Position numbers and translations under genes: made by a program
Origin: Onchocerca volvulus
Lineage: Eukaryota > Nematoda > Chromadorea > Rhabditida > Onchocercidae
Assembly: GCA_000499405.2 (NCBI GenBank)
Contig: HG738139.1
Coordinates: forward strand, 7,960,616-8,024,615
Length of the DNA stretch: 64,000 nt
Direction of reading: 5' to 3'
Part shown: piece by piece, positions 13,401 through 25,785 of the stretch
How the letters are laid out: every line of letters begins with the position of its first letter
How positions within the stretch are numbered: the first letter of the stretch is position 1
The notes under the pieces: model-generated
Database searches by the model: none
What the model saw: only the letters and a program-made list of their open reading frames with translations
What the model was told of the DNA's origin: nothing

Positions 13401-15175
13401 TCAAAACGAATCATACTTCAAGCTCAACCTTATGAAGTTTAAGGGTTTCAACCACTTCTATGAAAACGATGAATTTAAACGGGGATTCTGTTGGATAGCA
13501 GACTAGATAATTATTTAGTTTTAATCAGAGCAAAAATTGAAACGTTTTCTGAATGGTTATTTTAAACATGTATAAGTACAGGTAGGATGAAATAAAATAA
13601 CTCAATTTGTTTTAGACTTCCAAATAAGAAAATTGAGGATCGTATCAATTAATAAAAAGGCTATAATAATAATCTGTTCCATCCTTCCTTGAAAATTGTT
13701 AAAAAACCAAAATTAACCAAACAACTTTGGACGAATTAGGAACGGTAATGATGATAAGGGTTTGAAAATTTTTTAAAAAATATTTCATTCTGAACAAAGA
13801 AAAAAAAAACAGATTATAAAAATAAAATTGTTGAAAGGTACCATTTCTGTGAGATAATTTTTCAGAGAGAATTAAATTGAAAAAGAATATAAAGAATATT
13901 CATTTTCATTATTGAAACAGAGCGTTATTCAATTAACAATGAGAAAACAATTATTGGATACATTTTCTTGCTCTTGTTCCGAAGCTTATTTCATCTCCTT
14001 TACGATTAGTTTTATTCCAGTTAGCTTTCGAGGTTGTAATCATCCAGCCAAATCTTCCGACCATAACTTGACTGCTTATGCATTCTTTTTGAACGAGAAT
14101 TATGTCAAACAGTTGTTAAAAAAAAATTTTTTTTTCAGAGATTCAATCATCAATTCGACTTCCACAGTTCAGTTATTGACAATTATTTACTTTTACAGAT
14201 ACTACAAAGATATTAGTTCTCGTTTCAGTGAAGAGGAATATGTCAATCAATCAATTATACCGTATTTAAAAGTCTTCCACACAGTTTCATTTTCAAATCC
14301 ATATACGAACGGGAATTTTTTTAAACACTAATTTCAATGATTAAGCAATTATTTCAAAGTTGAATTGTTTTTTTATTTTCTAAAATTGATAAAACTCCGT
14401 CAGAAAATTACTTTAACCAATGATTCATCCCACCCATTTTCCCTTTTAGATTTCGGATATGTTGTGAAGGCTGCCAAACATCTTTATTGTGTTGTGGATA
14501 AACACAGTATCAACATAAAACTTAAATGTTTTTCAAAAATCTCTATTCGTGGAATCCATTCTTCGCAATCTGTCTGATGTTCTTGATGTATATAGCAAGT
14601 AAAATTTCACAGTCAAAAGAATCTGTTGATCAGAACATTTTATGCTAGAAATGTATTAATTTCTGATTAAAAATTCAAAAAAATGGAAGTATTACTTTAG
14701 ATTCCAATGTAACTTCTAATGCATGCATTCAACAAAATTAAATTTACTGTGCACCTTATTTTTAAATACATTTGAATCTTAAATTTTTGAAAGGATGATC
14801 AGTAAATTTTTGCTAGTCTTCCGCAATCGATTATGATAGTCTCAAGAAATTTTAATTCTTCACTACAGTCTTTCATTGTTCGACGAATAATATACACAGA
14901 TCAGTCAAATAAATATTTTCATCAGTATAATATTGTTAATAAGCAATATGGGAATATTCCCACGAAAAAAAATTTTCTCATTCATCCAAAAAAGCTGTAT
15001 TTATTAAGAAATCAGATATACAATTTTTTTTTTTTTTTTTTTTTAAATGGAATTATAAATTCTTGGATTGTCTTAGTTTAATGTTGCCTTATTGACATGA
15101 ACTCTTTCGTGGACTTTATAAGGTTCATTTATCATTATTTGTCCGGAAATCCCAAAAGACGGTTTATTATAAGCA
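10487..15175. other. Long gene-poor intergenic stretch
   Basis: About 4.7 kb of AT-rich DNA. Open frames at 13912-14331 and 14365-14577 are the longest. They contain runs that could be exon fragments (for example SLLDFGYVVKAAKHLYCVVD) but show no recognisable domain and no phased splice pairs. I see no supported gene. Confidence 0.5.
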
Positions 15176-15640
15176 AGGAATGTTAAAAGTTAAGAAGCAC
15201 GAAAACAGTTTTCAAATGGACCTACAAGAATAAATAGGTTTACCGTTAAAACAATAAACATAAAGACAAACATATTTTCCGCCAAAATGTTAAGATTCAG
15301 ATTTTGGAGAAGAATCAGACTTCTACAAGAAGTTTTCGACAGATATTCTCTAAAACAGTTTTTCGGCAAGAGTTTCTACAACAGTTTTAAAACAATCCAA
15401 ATCGACTTTTCAATACCAACACAACGGTCCAAATCGACGCTTTCATAAATCCGACTGACGCGAGCGAAACAGAAGAATAACTCATTGATCAATTTATCTG
15501 GATATTTCCTGATATTGTTCTTACCAACAATTACTCACCTGTCAATCAATAAATCTTAGAAGGATTCGTCTCTGTCGAAAAAAAAAGGACTTTGCTGACA
15601 TTTATTGCTAGCTTTGCTGAGTCACACTAGCAACAAGAAT
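15176..15640 (+). repeat. Solo LTR-like repeat, copy 1
   Basis: Begins near TGTTAAAAGTTAAG (15181) and ends near CTAGCAACA (15635), i.e. TG...CA termini. It shares blocks with 21230-21690, 42420-42830 and the reverse strand of 51890-52470: an opening GTCAAG..CGCGAAA-type block, a CCAAAA block, the TTGGATATT block and AATCAATAAA followed by TTCGTCTCTGTC. Because one relative adjoins BEL/Pao coding remnants, I read these as LTRs of that family. Exact ends are uncertain. Confidence 0.5.
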
Positions 15641-16411
15641 CAATTCCAATACAACCAATTCATAACCAAATCATACAAATTCAATCAGATTTTTTTCCTC
15701 ACCATCATTTTCATTGATGAGAGTGTACAGAAATCCAGGAACGCAAAAATTCTACTAGAGGCATTTGCTCTGCAAATGGGTCTTGAAGCCTAATTACGTA
15801 TAAAAAAAAAAGCTCATGAACAATTTGATCTGAATCTTGCGCTGTAAAGTTATTTTTCGAAAAAAGAAAAGTTTCTAACGAGAATTCCGAAAACTATAAT
15901 TCATAACTGGAAAATTCAGCATACTGCGTGAAGTTCTGTTTCTAATCCTCTAATTAACGAAGAATAACTCCAAGATTTTAAATCTTTTTTGAGGATTTCA
16001 AATTTCAAAAAAATTCTAAATTTTGGTCCAATATCTCCTTTTTATCAATGAATAGCATCAAATATTTTTGCGCACGAACTGACAGATTTCGTGACAAAAA
16101 GGCATCTGGCTTCAGTGAATAGAACTGACTAAATGATTTATTGATTATGAATGCTGTTGTACATTACAAATCAAATTATTCACAAATTTTTCGAACGTTT
16201 CGACATATGGTGCCAACGAACAGTGTTTGATTTCTGAAAGAGATTACAATATGATTAATAACACAAAAGTTTTTTTTACTGCAAAAACAAAGTATATTAT
16301 CTAATAAAAATTTAATTCATATTTATCATTTCAGCACTTGATCTTTTTATGAATACAACATTCTAGTGATATATAGTAGATGTAAAATTAGGTCCAGCAT
16401 ATTAGACATAA
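15641..16411. other. Intergenic, downstream of primase
   Basis: AT-rich, no supported exon. It probably includes the 3' untranslated region of the primase gene on the minus strand. Confidence 0.5.
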
Positions 16412-19295
16412 TTATTCTTCGCAAACAATTTCCGATATATTACGAGTCAAACTATCATAAAACGAATCGTGATAAATATTTAAGGCTTTTAATAGTGAAA
16501 TGGGTTTGAATTTTTAGAATTATAAAGTTGAATAAATACCATAATTCTTCCGATCTTTCTTCATTTCTCCATTTTGATCCAATTTTAAAATTTCATGCAG
16601 TAAAGTGCTGAAACATTTTAGAGATTGGATCATTTGTAAATTAGTAGCAAAATCTGAAAATATGTGTATTGGTATATATAAGTAATCAAGATTCGGAGAA
16701 TAAATGCTTACTCTATGCGAGGTAATTTTGCAATATCTATATGAGATATTTGACTTGGATCAATAGGTACTGCTATAAGTCCAGTCTTAGGATGCACACA
16801 AAACGGACTTTTCAGTAGATGATTTATTCCAGTGGAAACATGAACATCCAGACGAGGATATGCATGCTGTAGCACGTAATCACGGAAATGGAATGATGAC
16901 TGAGAACTGGCTACCTACAAAAAAAAAAAAAAAATCAAATTCTTTTGATCAAACATGTTTGTTTTATTTTCATTATAAATGTATTCTGTTAGAAGAATTT
17001 GGACCTAATTTTCATTAACGATTTAGGGAAATGATATATTTTGAGGCTCTCAAGTTAAGATTTTTTGTATGTTATTATATAAATTTCAGAACAAGTAAAG
17101 GACGATTTCGTTTTACTATTTACTAACAAGTAAAGGTAAAACTTGTTTTACTAACAAGTAAAGGATGATTTCGTTTTATTATTTGTACTTAGAACAACAG
17201 ATGGATATTCCGTGTGATGAAAAATCACTAAATCTATCACTATTACTCAAAAAAATTTCAAATTTAATCACCTCGCACAATTCAATTCCTTTTTTCTTAA
17301 GTTCATCACGTTTATATTTGTCAAATTTGATTCGTAAAGCATTCCATCTTTTCTTCAAACAATCAACACTAAAATAATTTATATATTTACATATGTATGT
17401 TTCATATTCTATTTATTCATTTGCTTCAAAAATCGAATATGCGGAATCCTTTTTAGCAAATGCCTATACAAAATAATATTGTTTTGATTCCAAAAAGAAT
17501 TCACGTTTTCACTTCATCCACAATTTCTCTAATTTCTTTTTCAACTTCTTCATTCACGCAACCATCCAGTAAAGACATCAATCCATCATTGCTCATCCAG
17601 CCTTGTTCGAACATCAATTCGCTCACTTCTGAGCTGAAACACTCAAAAATAAAACAATTCCAGGTTAATTCAGAAAACTGAAAAAATTTCAAAACCTATA
17701 AGAAATATATTGAAAATGACCTTTGCACCAAGTAGCTGTATACGTCTTCTAACATGGGATGAACAAACGTATGCTTTGTTGCTGCTTTTGAAACTTTCTG
17801 TCCACCCTATAATTTTCACTATTAACTAATCTGAAAAAAAAAAATGAGTGCATCTATGTTTCTAGGTGAAAATTTTTTTTCAAAAAAAATATTTCTTTGA
17901 TTTTTGATAACTTTGCATATATACTACTTACAGTAGCTAGAGATAAATACTCGACAACTGCCGTTCGACCAGCATTCTGAAGTTTTCGTGCAGCAGCATC
18001 GGCAATCCAACAATGAATACCGCGGCGACCAGAGAATACCCATAAACAATGCTTGAAACCGAAATGTCCTCCAATAAAAGCAACAAATATAAAAATAAAT
18101 CACATTATCTAAAAATGGACATAACAAATGGTAGAAACTTCTGAAATTACGGAAAAGGATATCTAAAAAATAAATAAATCAAAACTGCGAAATCATCACT
18201 AACTTTTCAGCAGATGATTCAAGACACCCACTGCAACGGATATCCACCTCCAACATTTCTTACATACTTTTGCTTCTCTAAAATAGAAGACAATTGCAGA
18301 ATATATTAAAATTTAACTTTACTAACCTATTCGAAGCAATTCCCACTTCTGATGGTTAATCTTTTGCTGGATGCCTTATTTGTCTCTATTAGCACTAGAA
18401 GAAATGTTGGGAAATATACATCGTGAAATTAGACTTGAAATTTCATAATATCAGTTTCCATTGTATGATAATACTGTTATGGATATACATTATTGCAAAC
18501 ACAACTTGTGTTCTTTAATAAAAGACTTACGAGCAACATGTCCGGATATCATCATAGTCAGTTAAATCAATGTCGAAAATGAGCTCGCGTTCAACTGGAC
18601 GAAAATCAGCAAATTTTTTATAGTCTTTCGGCTAAAATCAAATTGTTATTGCTTGAAAAACCAATATACATCTTATCATTGATTGAGAAATTTAACTGAA
18701 AAACAAATTTTTTGATTTATTCCACAGAAATGGATTTGCTCGATTAATATGAATTTCATTTATAATATTAGCTCTTATAATTGCCCTATCTACAGTTAAA
18801 AATGCAGAAAGCAAACGCACCACAACATTAAAATAAATAATTAACAGATCAGAATAATATCAATGTTCAAGATGTATTCATTTTTTAGGAAAAGATATCA
18901 GATGTACTTTATAGTTATAAACTGCACCAATATCGATCTTTTGTGGGTTTGCCTTGCACAATTCTTTTTCAAACTCCACACTGTCTTCAAAACTGCGATA
19001 CCGTACATGTCGATCATCTTCAAAAATAAACGCTATCTCTCGCATTTGAAATGATACTGGCAAGTCTGCAAAAATTACAGACCCACTGATAAATATTTTT
19101 TCTTTGCAAACAGTCTAAGAAATTCTTCAAATTGAAAATTTAAGTAAACAAATGTTTTTCAAAAGTAAGTGAACAAGCGAATAACTTCTAACCTTCACCA
19201 TATGTTAGCCATCTACAGAGAAGTTCGGATGGAAAAAGCCGCCAATAATATTCAGGAAGAATTTGCTGAAGCAATGACTTGTCGAAATCAGTCAT
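16412..19295 (-). CDS. pri-1: DNA primase small (catalytic) subunit, PRIM1 family
   Basis: Makes RNA primers in the DNA polymerase alpha-primase complex in the nucleus. Eleven exons joined in phase: 19295..19193, 19065..18908, 18631..18531, 18277..18204, 18068..17932, 17806..17721, 17633..17505, 17368..17272, 16914..16712, 16607..16540, 16485..16412; 409 residues, close to the 420 of human PRIM1. Visible family motifs: [18 protein letters not shown] near the N terminus; KIDIGAVY; the metal-binding aspartates in [13 protein letters not shown] (about 105-115); the zinc-site cysteines in [13 protein letters not shown]; the nucleotide-binding SGRRGIHCW (about 158-166); and [16 protein letters not shown] near 330. 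The C terminus matches the family's last helix. A possible spliced-leader acceptor lies 17 bases before the ATG (TTTAG at 19312). No catalytic residue appears lost. Confidence 0.95.
17092..17185. repeat. Short tandem duplication in a primase intron
   Basis: ACAAGTAAAGG(A/T) recurs three times in about 90 bases, two of the copies followed by GATTTCGTTTTA. It lies inside the intron between primase exons 8 and 9. Confidence 0.7.
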
Positions 19296-19789
19296 CTCTT
19301 ATTCCGAAATCCTAAACTTCGCTTGAAGTTTAATATCTCAAATGAAATAATACATACAGTAAACGATTTGAGGCGAAGACAAAATGATAAAAAAAAATGC
19401 GGTGTAATAGAGGGATTGAATTTGAATATTAAAATTTCTACAGAAATTTTAAAATGTTTACTTTCCCGCCTATTTTAAATACATTCCGTGCAAGATCCCC
19501 GAGCAATTGTGAAAGCACTTTAAACTGGACGGTGCTGCGTCAGCTCGATAGGTTCCTTTGATTACGATGGTGGATAGGCTGTGAAGTCACCTTAAATGTA
19601 TGCCATTATTCATCGTTGTTCTGGGATCAGTCGAATGATAGTACAATCAGGAATAGATAACTCATAAATTAATGCTGAATAGCGTTTCATAAAAATTACG
19701 TAAATTGGAGTGTCGAGTATTGTGTTAGCATCTCTATCGTTGGGATGTAATCATATGGAGCGCATCTACATAATACTGAACAAACCAAA

Positions 19790-21230
19790 AAGAAGATGGA
19801 TGTAACAACTACAACCAATTCAATAATTAAAAGAAATGATCAAAGAAGCAAGGAAGTTTTATGCTTGTACAAAGAAATCAAAACAGTTAATCCAAAAATA
19901 CCAGAAATTCAAGAACAGATCCTAGCATTATTCAATATCTGCTCGTAATTATCCTTTATCTTCAAGGATCTAACTAATCGACTTAATCCATAATATACCG
20001 ATGAAGAAGAATTACACATTGTCTCATTTGTAACAAATTACCAAAACCATGTTTTACAATCAAAGCAGAAATTGAAGTAAGGATTTGAAGTAAGGAAGTT
20101 ATAAGATTTGAGGCCAATATAGACTCCCTGACAAACAAATTACAAGTGTAAACTTGAATAACTAACTCTATTGTCAAAGATAGATCAAGATAATTTGGAT
20201 GGTCTAAAGAGTTATTGGAAGAAGCCTAATATACTCATCTGCACTGACTACTTCAAACTCATCCAGCTTGGAAAAGTTCGACGCATTTAAAGTCAGGATT
20301 TCTCATGATCCATACGAAACTTGGGCTTATATTTACAGGAAACGAACATACCAATAAAGATTCAAATCTTAATTCAGTAATCAATACAAAGATATTGAAA
20401 GAAATGGGTAAGTTGCGATATCCGCTATAACGAAAGGATGATCAGTTGGTTCCACAAAACAATAAAGATTCTGAACTAGAATGCAAAATCATTAAACCGA
20501 AAACTTAAATCCAGTGTTATATGGCAAAAACAATAAAGACTATGAACGAAAAAGCAGAATCATCAAGCTAAGAGCTCAAATCCAATATTGCATGAATGAA
20601 GCCAATGAATTACGCAATGAGTTGAAAGTGCACAGAATTCTTACAACAAATCAAAGAAATTCTGGCAAAAAAAAAGAAGACATAAAAATGAACGAAAAAT
20701 ATAATGAATCATTAGCACAGATTCTGAAACTCATGGATGACTTATAAGATCATGACAAGGAACTAAAAATGAAATACAAAGATGGAAGACTGAAGTATAT
20801 TTCTTCTAAATAATTCAGACTATATCCCCGTACAATCCAAACTTAAAACAATTGAAACTACTGAAGATGCAGTTGATGGCAGTTAGTGAACGAGCAAAAT
20901 TGTTAAGGACTACCAATGATCAGAATATGAAAATATGAAATCTGAACACACAAATCTGATGGAGATGGAGAAGCAAGAAATGCCTTAGATAGAAATCCCA
21001 CATGAAAGATTTAACTATACCAAGAATTTAAAAATTCAGTCACCAGCATTCGAGAAACCAGTGCAAAGGATTGAACAAGAACAATCCATCGCTTTATGAA
21101 CCAGGAGTGCTACCAAACGACGAATATTTTTCACTGTATCCTCCGCCCTCAAATTCTTCTTCCTGAAGGTCTCAATCTTCTTTCAGATAAGAATGTCGAA
21201 AAAATCCGAACGATATAATTATTTTAAACA
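19790..21230 (+). mobile_element. Decayed BEL/Pao-type LTR retrotransposon, internal part
   Basis: Seen: broken frames, no long intact ORF. From 19796 a frame of about 50 codons (MDVTTTT start, then KTVNPKIPEIQEQILAL) looks like a Gag N terminus. At 20223-20264 a frame reads PNILICTDYFKLI. At 20295-20345 comes GFLMIHTKLGLIFTGNE. This pair resembles the end of BEL/Pao aspartic proteases (the PxILIGxDYF block followed by SGF..xTxLGxxxxG). A charged coiled-coil-like frame lies at 20514-20747. Around 21000 is a stretch (FEKPVQRIE) that could be the C terminus of the integrase. No reverse transcriptase region was recognised, so the element is internally deleted. An LTR-like end follows at about 21236. 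Assignment rests on short motifs read by eye. Confidence 0.5.
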
Positions 21231-21700
21231 GGGAATATTAAAGGTCAAGTAGCGCGAAAGTAGTTTCAAAGGGACCAAAAATCCATAAAATGTTTACTGC
21301 CAAAACGTTCCGATTCACAGATAAGTAATGTAAAGCCGACTAATTGTGAGGTGACACTTTAGAGATCAGGTAAGGGGTAGGAGTCCTGAAAGGATTTAAA
21401 AGGTCAAGATTTGAAGCTGAAATCAGTTTTACAGCGACACAGATCTACACAGCAATAGAAGCAATTCGACAATCAAGGAGCAATATTTTCCTCTACTGGC
21501 GACAAAAGAAAGAATATTCCAGTGATCAGTTTGCTTGGATATTCTCTAATAATTGTTTGTTATGAAGAACGCTGTTCCTTCAATCAATAAAACTTTTTAC
21601 GAAAGAATTCGTCTCTGTCACATCAATAACATAAAAAACTTTCCGATAACAGCTGCAAATGTGCAACAAATCTCCCTGAATCCACCGGCTACAAATCGCC
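21231..21700 (+). repeat. LTR-like repeat, copy 2 (3' end of the BEL/Pao remnant)
   Basis: Shares with copies 1, 3 and 4 the blocks AAAGGTCAAGTAGCGCGAAA, ACTGCCAAAACG, TTTGCTTGGATATTCTCT and TTCAATCAATAAAACTTTTT, followed by TTCGTCTCTGTC. A TATA-like TTTAAAAGG and an AATAAA signal lie in positions expected for an LTR. The far end is degenerate. Confidence 0.5.
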
Positions 21701-21959
21701 TTAAATCCATCGGCTGCAACGTTAACTTATTTCTTCATATTATGTAAAAATGGCGAAAACTGCTGTATTCAGAAGTGCCTACACATTACACAAAGAATGA
21801 TCATTTGAGGAACGCAAACGAGAAGAGCGAGTCGATTGACAACCTCACATATTCAAAAAAATTATGATAGGCAAACTGTACACCATGCATCTTAATCAAG
21901 ATGAATACTTCTTCATTCGCATGTTGTTAGTAAATGTTTAATCTAACGTCTTCCCAGCA

Positions 21960-22180
21960 ATTGAGAATCGCCTACAGCTTTATGTATGGCATAGTTATGC
22001 GTGTACGCAAAAAAAATACATAAAAATATGTGCTATTCAAATGCAACATTGTATCAAAGTTTCAAAACAATCAAGAGAACTTTCGAAGATTTAAGAGTTT
22101 GAATAAATGAATAATTACATTTTTATTTATTAGCTGTACCGGCCACGCGTTGCCACAACAAATATGTCAAATAATAGCTA
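21960..22180. repeat. Interspersed repeat with GGCCACGCGTTGCC end, copy 1
   Basis: Contains ATTCAAATGCAACATTGTAT, then TCAAAGTTTCAAA. About 80 bases on comes TAGCTGTACCGGCCACGCGT. The first block recurs at about 25495 and 42965, and a related GGCC-rich block recurs at 25378 and 43130. Such ends are typical of dispersed non-autonomous elements in nematodes; the class is not determined. Confidence 0.6.
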
Positions 22181-22900
22181 GTATGTCAAATAACTTAAAT
22201 AATGCGACATTTATTCGATTTTCATAGGAAATGAAACTGTAATTCATGATGTTGGAACCAAAAGTATTACAATAAATTCATCTCCGCAAAAGAGACCAAT
22301 TATAAATTCATAAGGACAATAAAGAAACTGAAGCAAACAAGGAAAAGGGTTCATTAATTTTCCATTTGCAAATTTGTTTGATGGTCGTTTGAAGTTTATT
22401 TATGAATTTGGAAAAGTTTCTTTCCAGACTTTCATCGAGACTTGCACTATTATTTAAAATGGTGGCGCTTATTTCTCGCAAAGCTATTATTCTCATTTCT
22501 CCTTTGAAAAATGAGTTCCAGAACGAAAGATAACTTTTATCTTTCTCAGTAATTTTTTCGGGTTCGTTTTAGTTTGATTCAAATTTTTGAGAAATTACAA
22601 TAATTATCGCTTTCCACACAAAGTGTATGCATTTACAATTTTGATGGTTGAAATAATATCTACTGACTTTATAGAAAGAAATACTTCTCAACAATTATTT
22701 TTATTTTATTATCTTAACCATTTGATTTAATAATTGCAGGTGTCTTTGTCTGGGAGCTCTAACAACCATCGTTTGTAAAGCTACCGTATCAATGTTGAAT
22801 GTAAAATCTAATCTGATTATCAAGAAATACTTTGCACCCCATCGGTTTGTATTTTATCATATTGATAATGGGACATCTGAAAGAGTGCTTTCTGAGGTAA

Positions 22901-23405
22901 TTATTTTGCAGGATCTGGATTACTTTTTTTGGCTGAAGCACCTCTAACTGCCGATCCAGTTACAGGTGTACAGCAGCAACAAAACTCTCCACTGGATGGT
23001 GCGGGTTTTGTCACGGACATACAGTCTGCAAATAGTACGATAGAACAAACATGAAGATAATTTTTCAATTAAAATAACTTTTCTTCAAATTTGAACAATT
23101 TCGAAAATAAACATACTTGCTGATGCGCTTTGCGGTGTACAAATCACACACGGCGTGCAGGGGAATGGGTTGCTGCTGACAATATTGTCAAATGGTATTT
23201 GAATTACTTGTAAGCCACCAAAACCACTTAGACCAAAAGATCCCAAGTCCCTTGGTTGTTGATCATTTCCAAATAATCTGTTCCGGGTCACTGAATTAGT
23301 TGCAGCACCTCCAGCCCAGTAGGGAATTTGTCCTGGCAAGACTATTATTGTTGAAGTCGTTGAAATACAGGACAAAAATTGAAACAACAAAATCTTTCCA
23401 TACTT
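22901..23405 (-). CDS. Small secreted protein of unknown function (5' end not found)
   Basis: Two phased exons: 23405..23117 and 23025..22901 (stop TAA). The first exon opens with a lysine pair and a hydrophobic stretch (ILLFQFLSCISTT) that looks like a signal peptide core. A Gly/Asn-rich middle follows (LGSFGLSGFGGLQ). The end of exon 1 has three spaced cysteines (PCTPCVICTP) and exon 2 has four consecutive ones (EFCCCCTPV). At least 137 residues. No in-frame ATG precedes the exon before a TGA and the acceptor TTTCAG, so a short upstream exon with the start codon is missing from the model. I recognise no family. The signal-like start and paired cysteine blocks suggest an extracellular or cuticle-associated protein, which is inference. 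Confidence 0.6.
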
Positions 23406-25370
23406 CTGAAATCATGTCAGAAATAAATTACGATAACTTTATTAGCAATATATAAACAGTTTTAACATATGATTCTTGATTGCAACAGACTTGAAACAGT
23501 GGAAGAACGAAGTCGAAGAAGTTGCCTCCTGCGGAATTTTTCAGGAGGAACCTTTAACTGCGTTGAATTGAAGTATAAATTAAATTGTTGAAATAAAAAT
23601 TAATTTCAATTGATAGTATAGATTTCAACTGTTAAGATTCTTCTAGTGACAGCTTATTTAAACTCATTTAAAAACGATAATATAAAAAAATGACTAACAG
23701 ACTAAGACGAAAAAAAAAAAAAAACGAAAGAAAAGTAGGTTTAGTACTCATTTTACCTGTGGGAGAATTTTATGCAGTAGAATACTGGCAATGGTTCTGT
23801 TTACTAAGCAACTATTGGCTTACAAATTTTGGCGTTGCTACGATAGCCGTTTCTTCTAGTATGACATATCCATTAAATAAATAACAAAAAAGCAGGCTAT
23901 CTGCAGTTAATTTATAAACTTCACTTTTAATGGAATATCTCGAGAAACCAGCTTTGCATCCAATATGATACTTTCTTGTCCAAGTTGATATTTCTCCCTG
24001 AAAAAAAATATTTAGAATCGGGTAACGTTTTAACTTGTTCCTAAGAAGTATTTGTTTACATCAATAATGTTCTCTTTTTTTTCTTTAAAAAAAATTATTT
24101 TCACTAATTCCTATGCCATTTCTGATGATGAAGGAATTCTAGTTATTGATTAATTATTTAATATGCATTTTTTTTTTTCGGGATAAGCAATAAATTCTGT
24201 CCCTAAACTATTTACTCTTATTTATTTACTCTACTATTGCCCCATTCTGCATCAATTCAATTTTTTAATTTTTTTGAATTTAAATTGAATTTCTTATTTT
24301 TTAAATTAAATTTTTGAATTTTTTAAAAATTTTTTTGAATTAAATTTTTCCTTTTGAAAACATTTGGTCCATAGTTTCTCAGATTTTTATCTTCTTTCGC
24401 CATGAAATTAGATATCAGCTAGCAATCTTGTGGTAGTGGAGAAAAATTGGCATTTCTCTCATTTCAGGTTCACATGTTCTGTTTCTGTGCAAACTACGAA
24501 TATATAACTTGAATAACCGGATATAATTACATTTTGAATTTGAAAATACCACAATAGAAAGAATAGGTTCGTATTTTTTAGCTGTCTTGAAATTTCTTTT
24601 TAGTTTCAAGCCCTGTGATACGAAGACATTAAAATGACAACACAGTTAACTAATAACAAAATTAAATTTATCCGCTTAAAAAAAGAAAAGAAAATCTGGA
24701 AATGGAAAAATACAAACTGATAGCAAAATAAAAGGAAAATAAATGAATGCATAAGAAAGAACAAATAAATGCAATAAAAAAAAAGTATGAAATTCCATAA
24801 TTCAAAGCAATCATAATTGAAGCCGAATATAAACAAATTATCCAAAGCAAGCTTTAAAAAGAAAATATAACAAAAGTCACATTTCAGAAAGTTTCGATGA
24901 AAAAAAGAAATAAATCCCAATGAATTTTATAGGGAATAAAGTTAAATCCGCAAGAGCACTTTTTTTCAAGTACAGCATGATATCTGCTCAAAATAGGTGA
25001 TTCTCTTCTTTAGCGGTAAGAATCGAACTGATCAAATGAAATCGACTCAATCATAGTTTCGGAATGTTTGTGTAACAAAACATCTGATTCGAGAATGTTG
25101 TTCATCGAACGATCAGCTAATTAATGAAGTGCAATGGAATTTGAATAGAAGCTGAAAAACATGAATTCTAGAAATAGTGAAGATGCAAAAACCTGCCACT
25201 GCTACGCTGAACTGATCTCTAATTTATTCAATAGTTTATAAGATTTCACTTCAATTCGTCTCATCCTTTTTTTTTTTTCTTTTTTTTTTCATCTCCCTTT
25301 CATCTCTTGGTCATTTCAAATTTCTTCAAAAGAATCGGATAACTCCTTCAGATGGCAATGCAGAATTATT
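23406..25370. other. Intergenic, gene-poor
   Basis: AT-rich with poly-T runs. It must hold the missing first exon of the secreted-protein gene if that exon is close. A hairpin (CCTCCTG...CAGGAGG) lies at 23525-23550. Minus-strand frames at 24415-24920 are Phe/Leu/Ile-rich translations of A-runs and not credible genes. Confidence 0.5.
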
Positions 25371-25785
25371 ATTAATAACTAGCTGATTTGGCCTCGCTTT
25401 GCATAGCCGGGTTAGCTAGTTTATATAAATAAAAATTAAATGTTCGTTTGGTTCAAAATTTCGAATCTCCGTAAATTTTGAAAATTCTGAAATACGCGCC
25501 CATTCAAATGCAACATTGTATCAAAATTTTAAATTAATCGATGAAGAACTTGAAACGTGAAAAATGAACGATGCAGAAAGTGGGCGTGGTTAATAAATTC
25601 AGTCCGCTCACTTACTTTTACCTGTTACAAGTAAGACAAATAAACAAAAGTAGATATATTTATATAGAAATATTGCTTCTAAAATTTCAAATCAGTCGGT
25701 GAAGAACTTCCGACACTATGTGGAAGTGAACAACCAACATTTACATTTTCATTTATATAAATAGAAGCTAGATCACCGAGTTTTT
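25371..25785. repeat. Interspersed repeat, copy 2 (longest copy)
   Basis: Opens with AACTAGCTGATTTGGCCTCG, followed by GCATAGCCGGGTTAGCTAG. It continues through ATTCAAATGCAACATTGTAT near 25495 and a GTGGGCGTGG block, and ends near ATAGAAGCTAGATC. It matches copies at 21960-22180 and 42945-43205. There is no coding capacity. Confidence 0.6.

Noticed and set aside
13912..14577. Two adjacent plus-strand frames of 139 and 70 codons that looked exon-like
   Set aside because: No recognisable family, internal poly-T acceptor-like tracts, and no phased donor/acceptor series linking them. Kept only as a note in the intergenic entry.
20514..20747. 77-codon lysine/glutamate-rich frame as a separate gene
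   Set aside because: Embedded in a decayed retroelement with stops on both sides; more likely an element remnant.
24415..24920. Minus-strand hydrophobic frames resembling a membrane protein
   Set aside because: Phe/Leu/Ile runs come from A-rich DNA on the plus strand; no start context, splice sites or motif.
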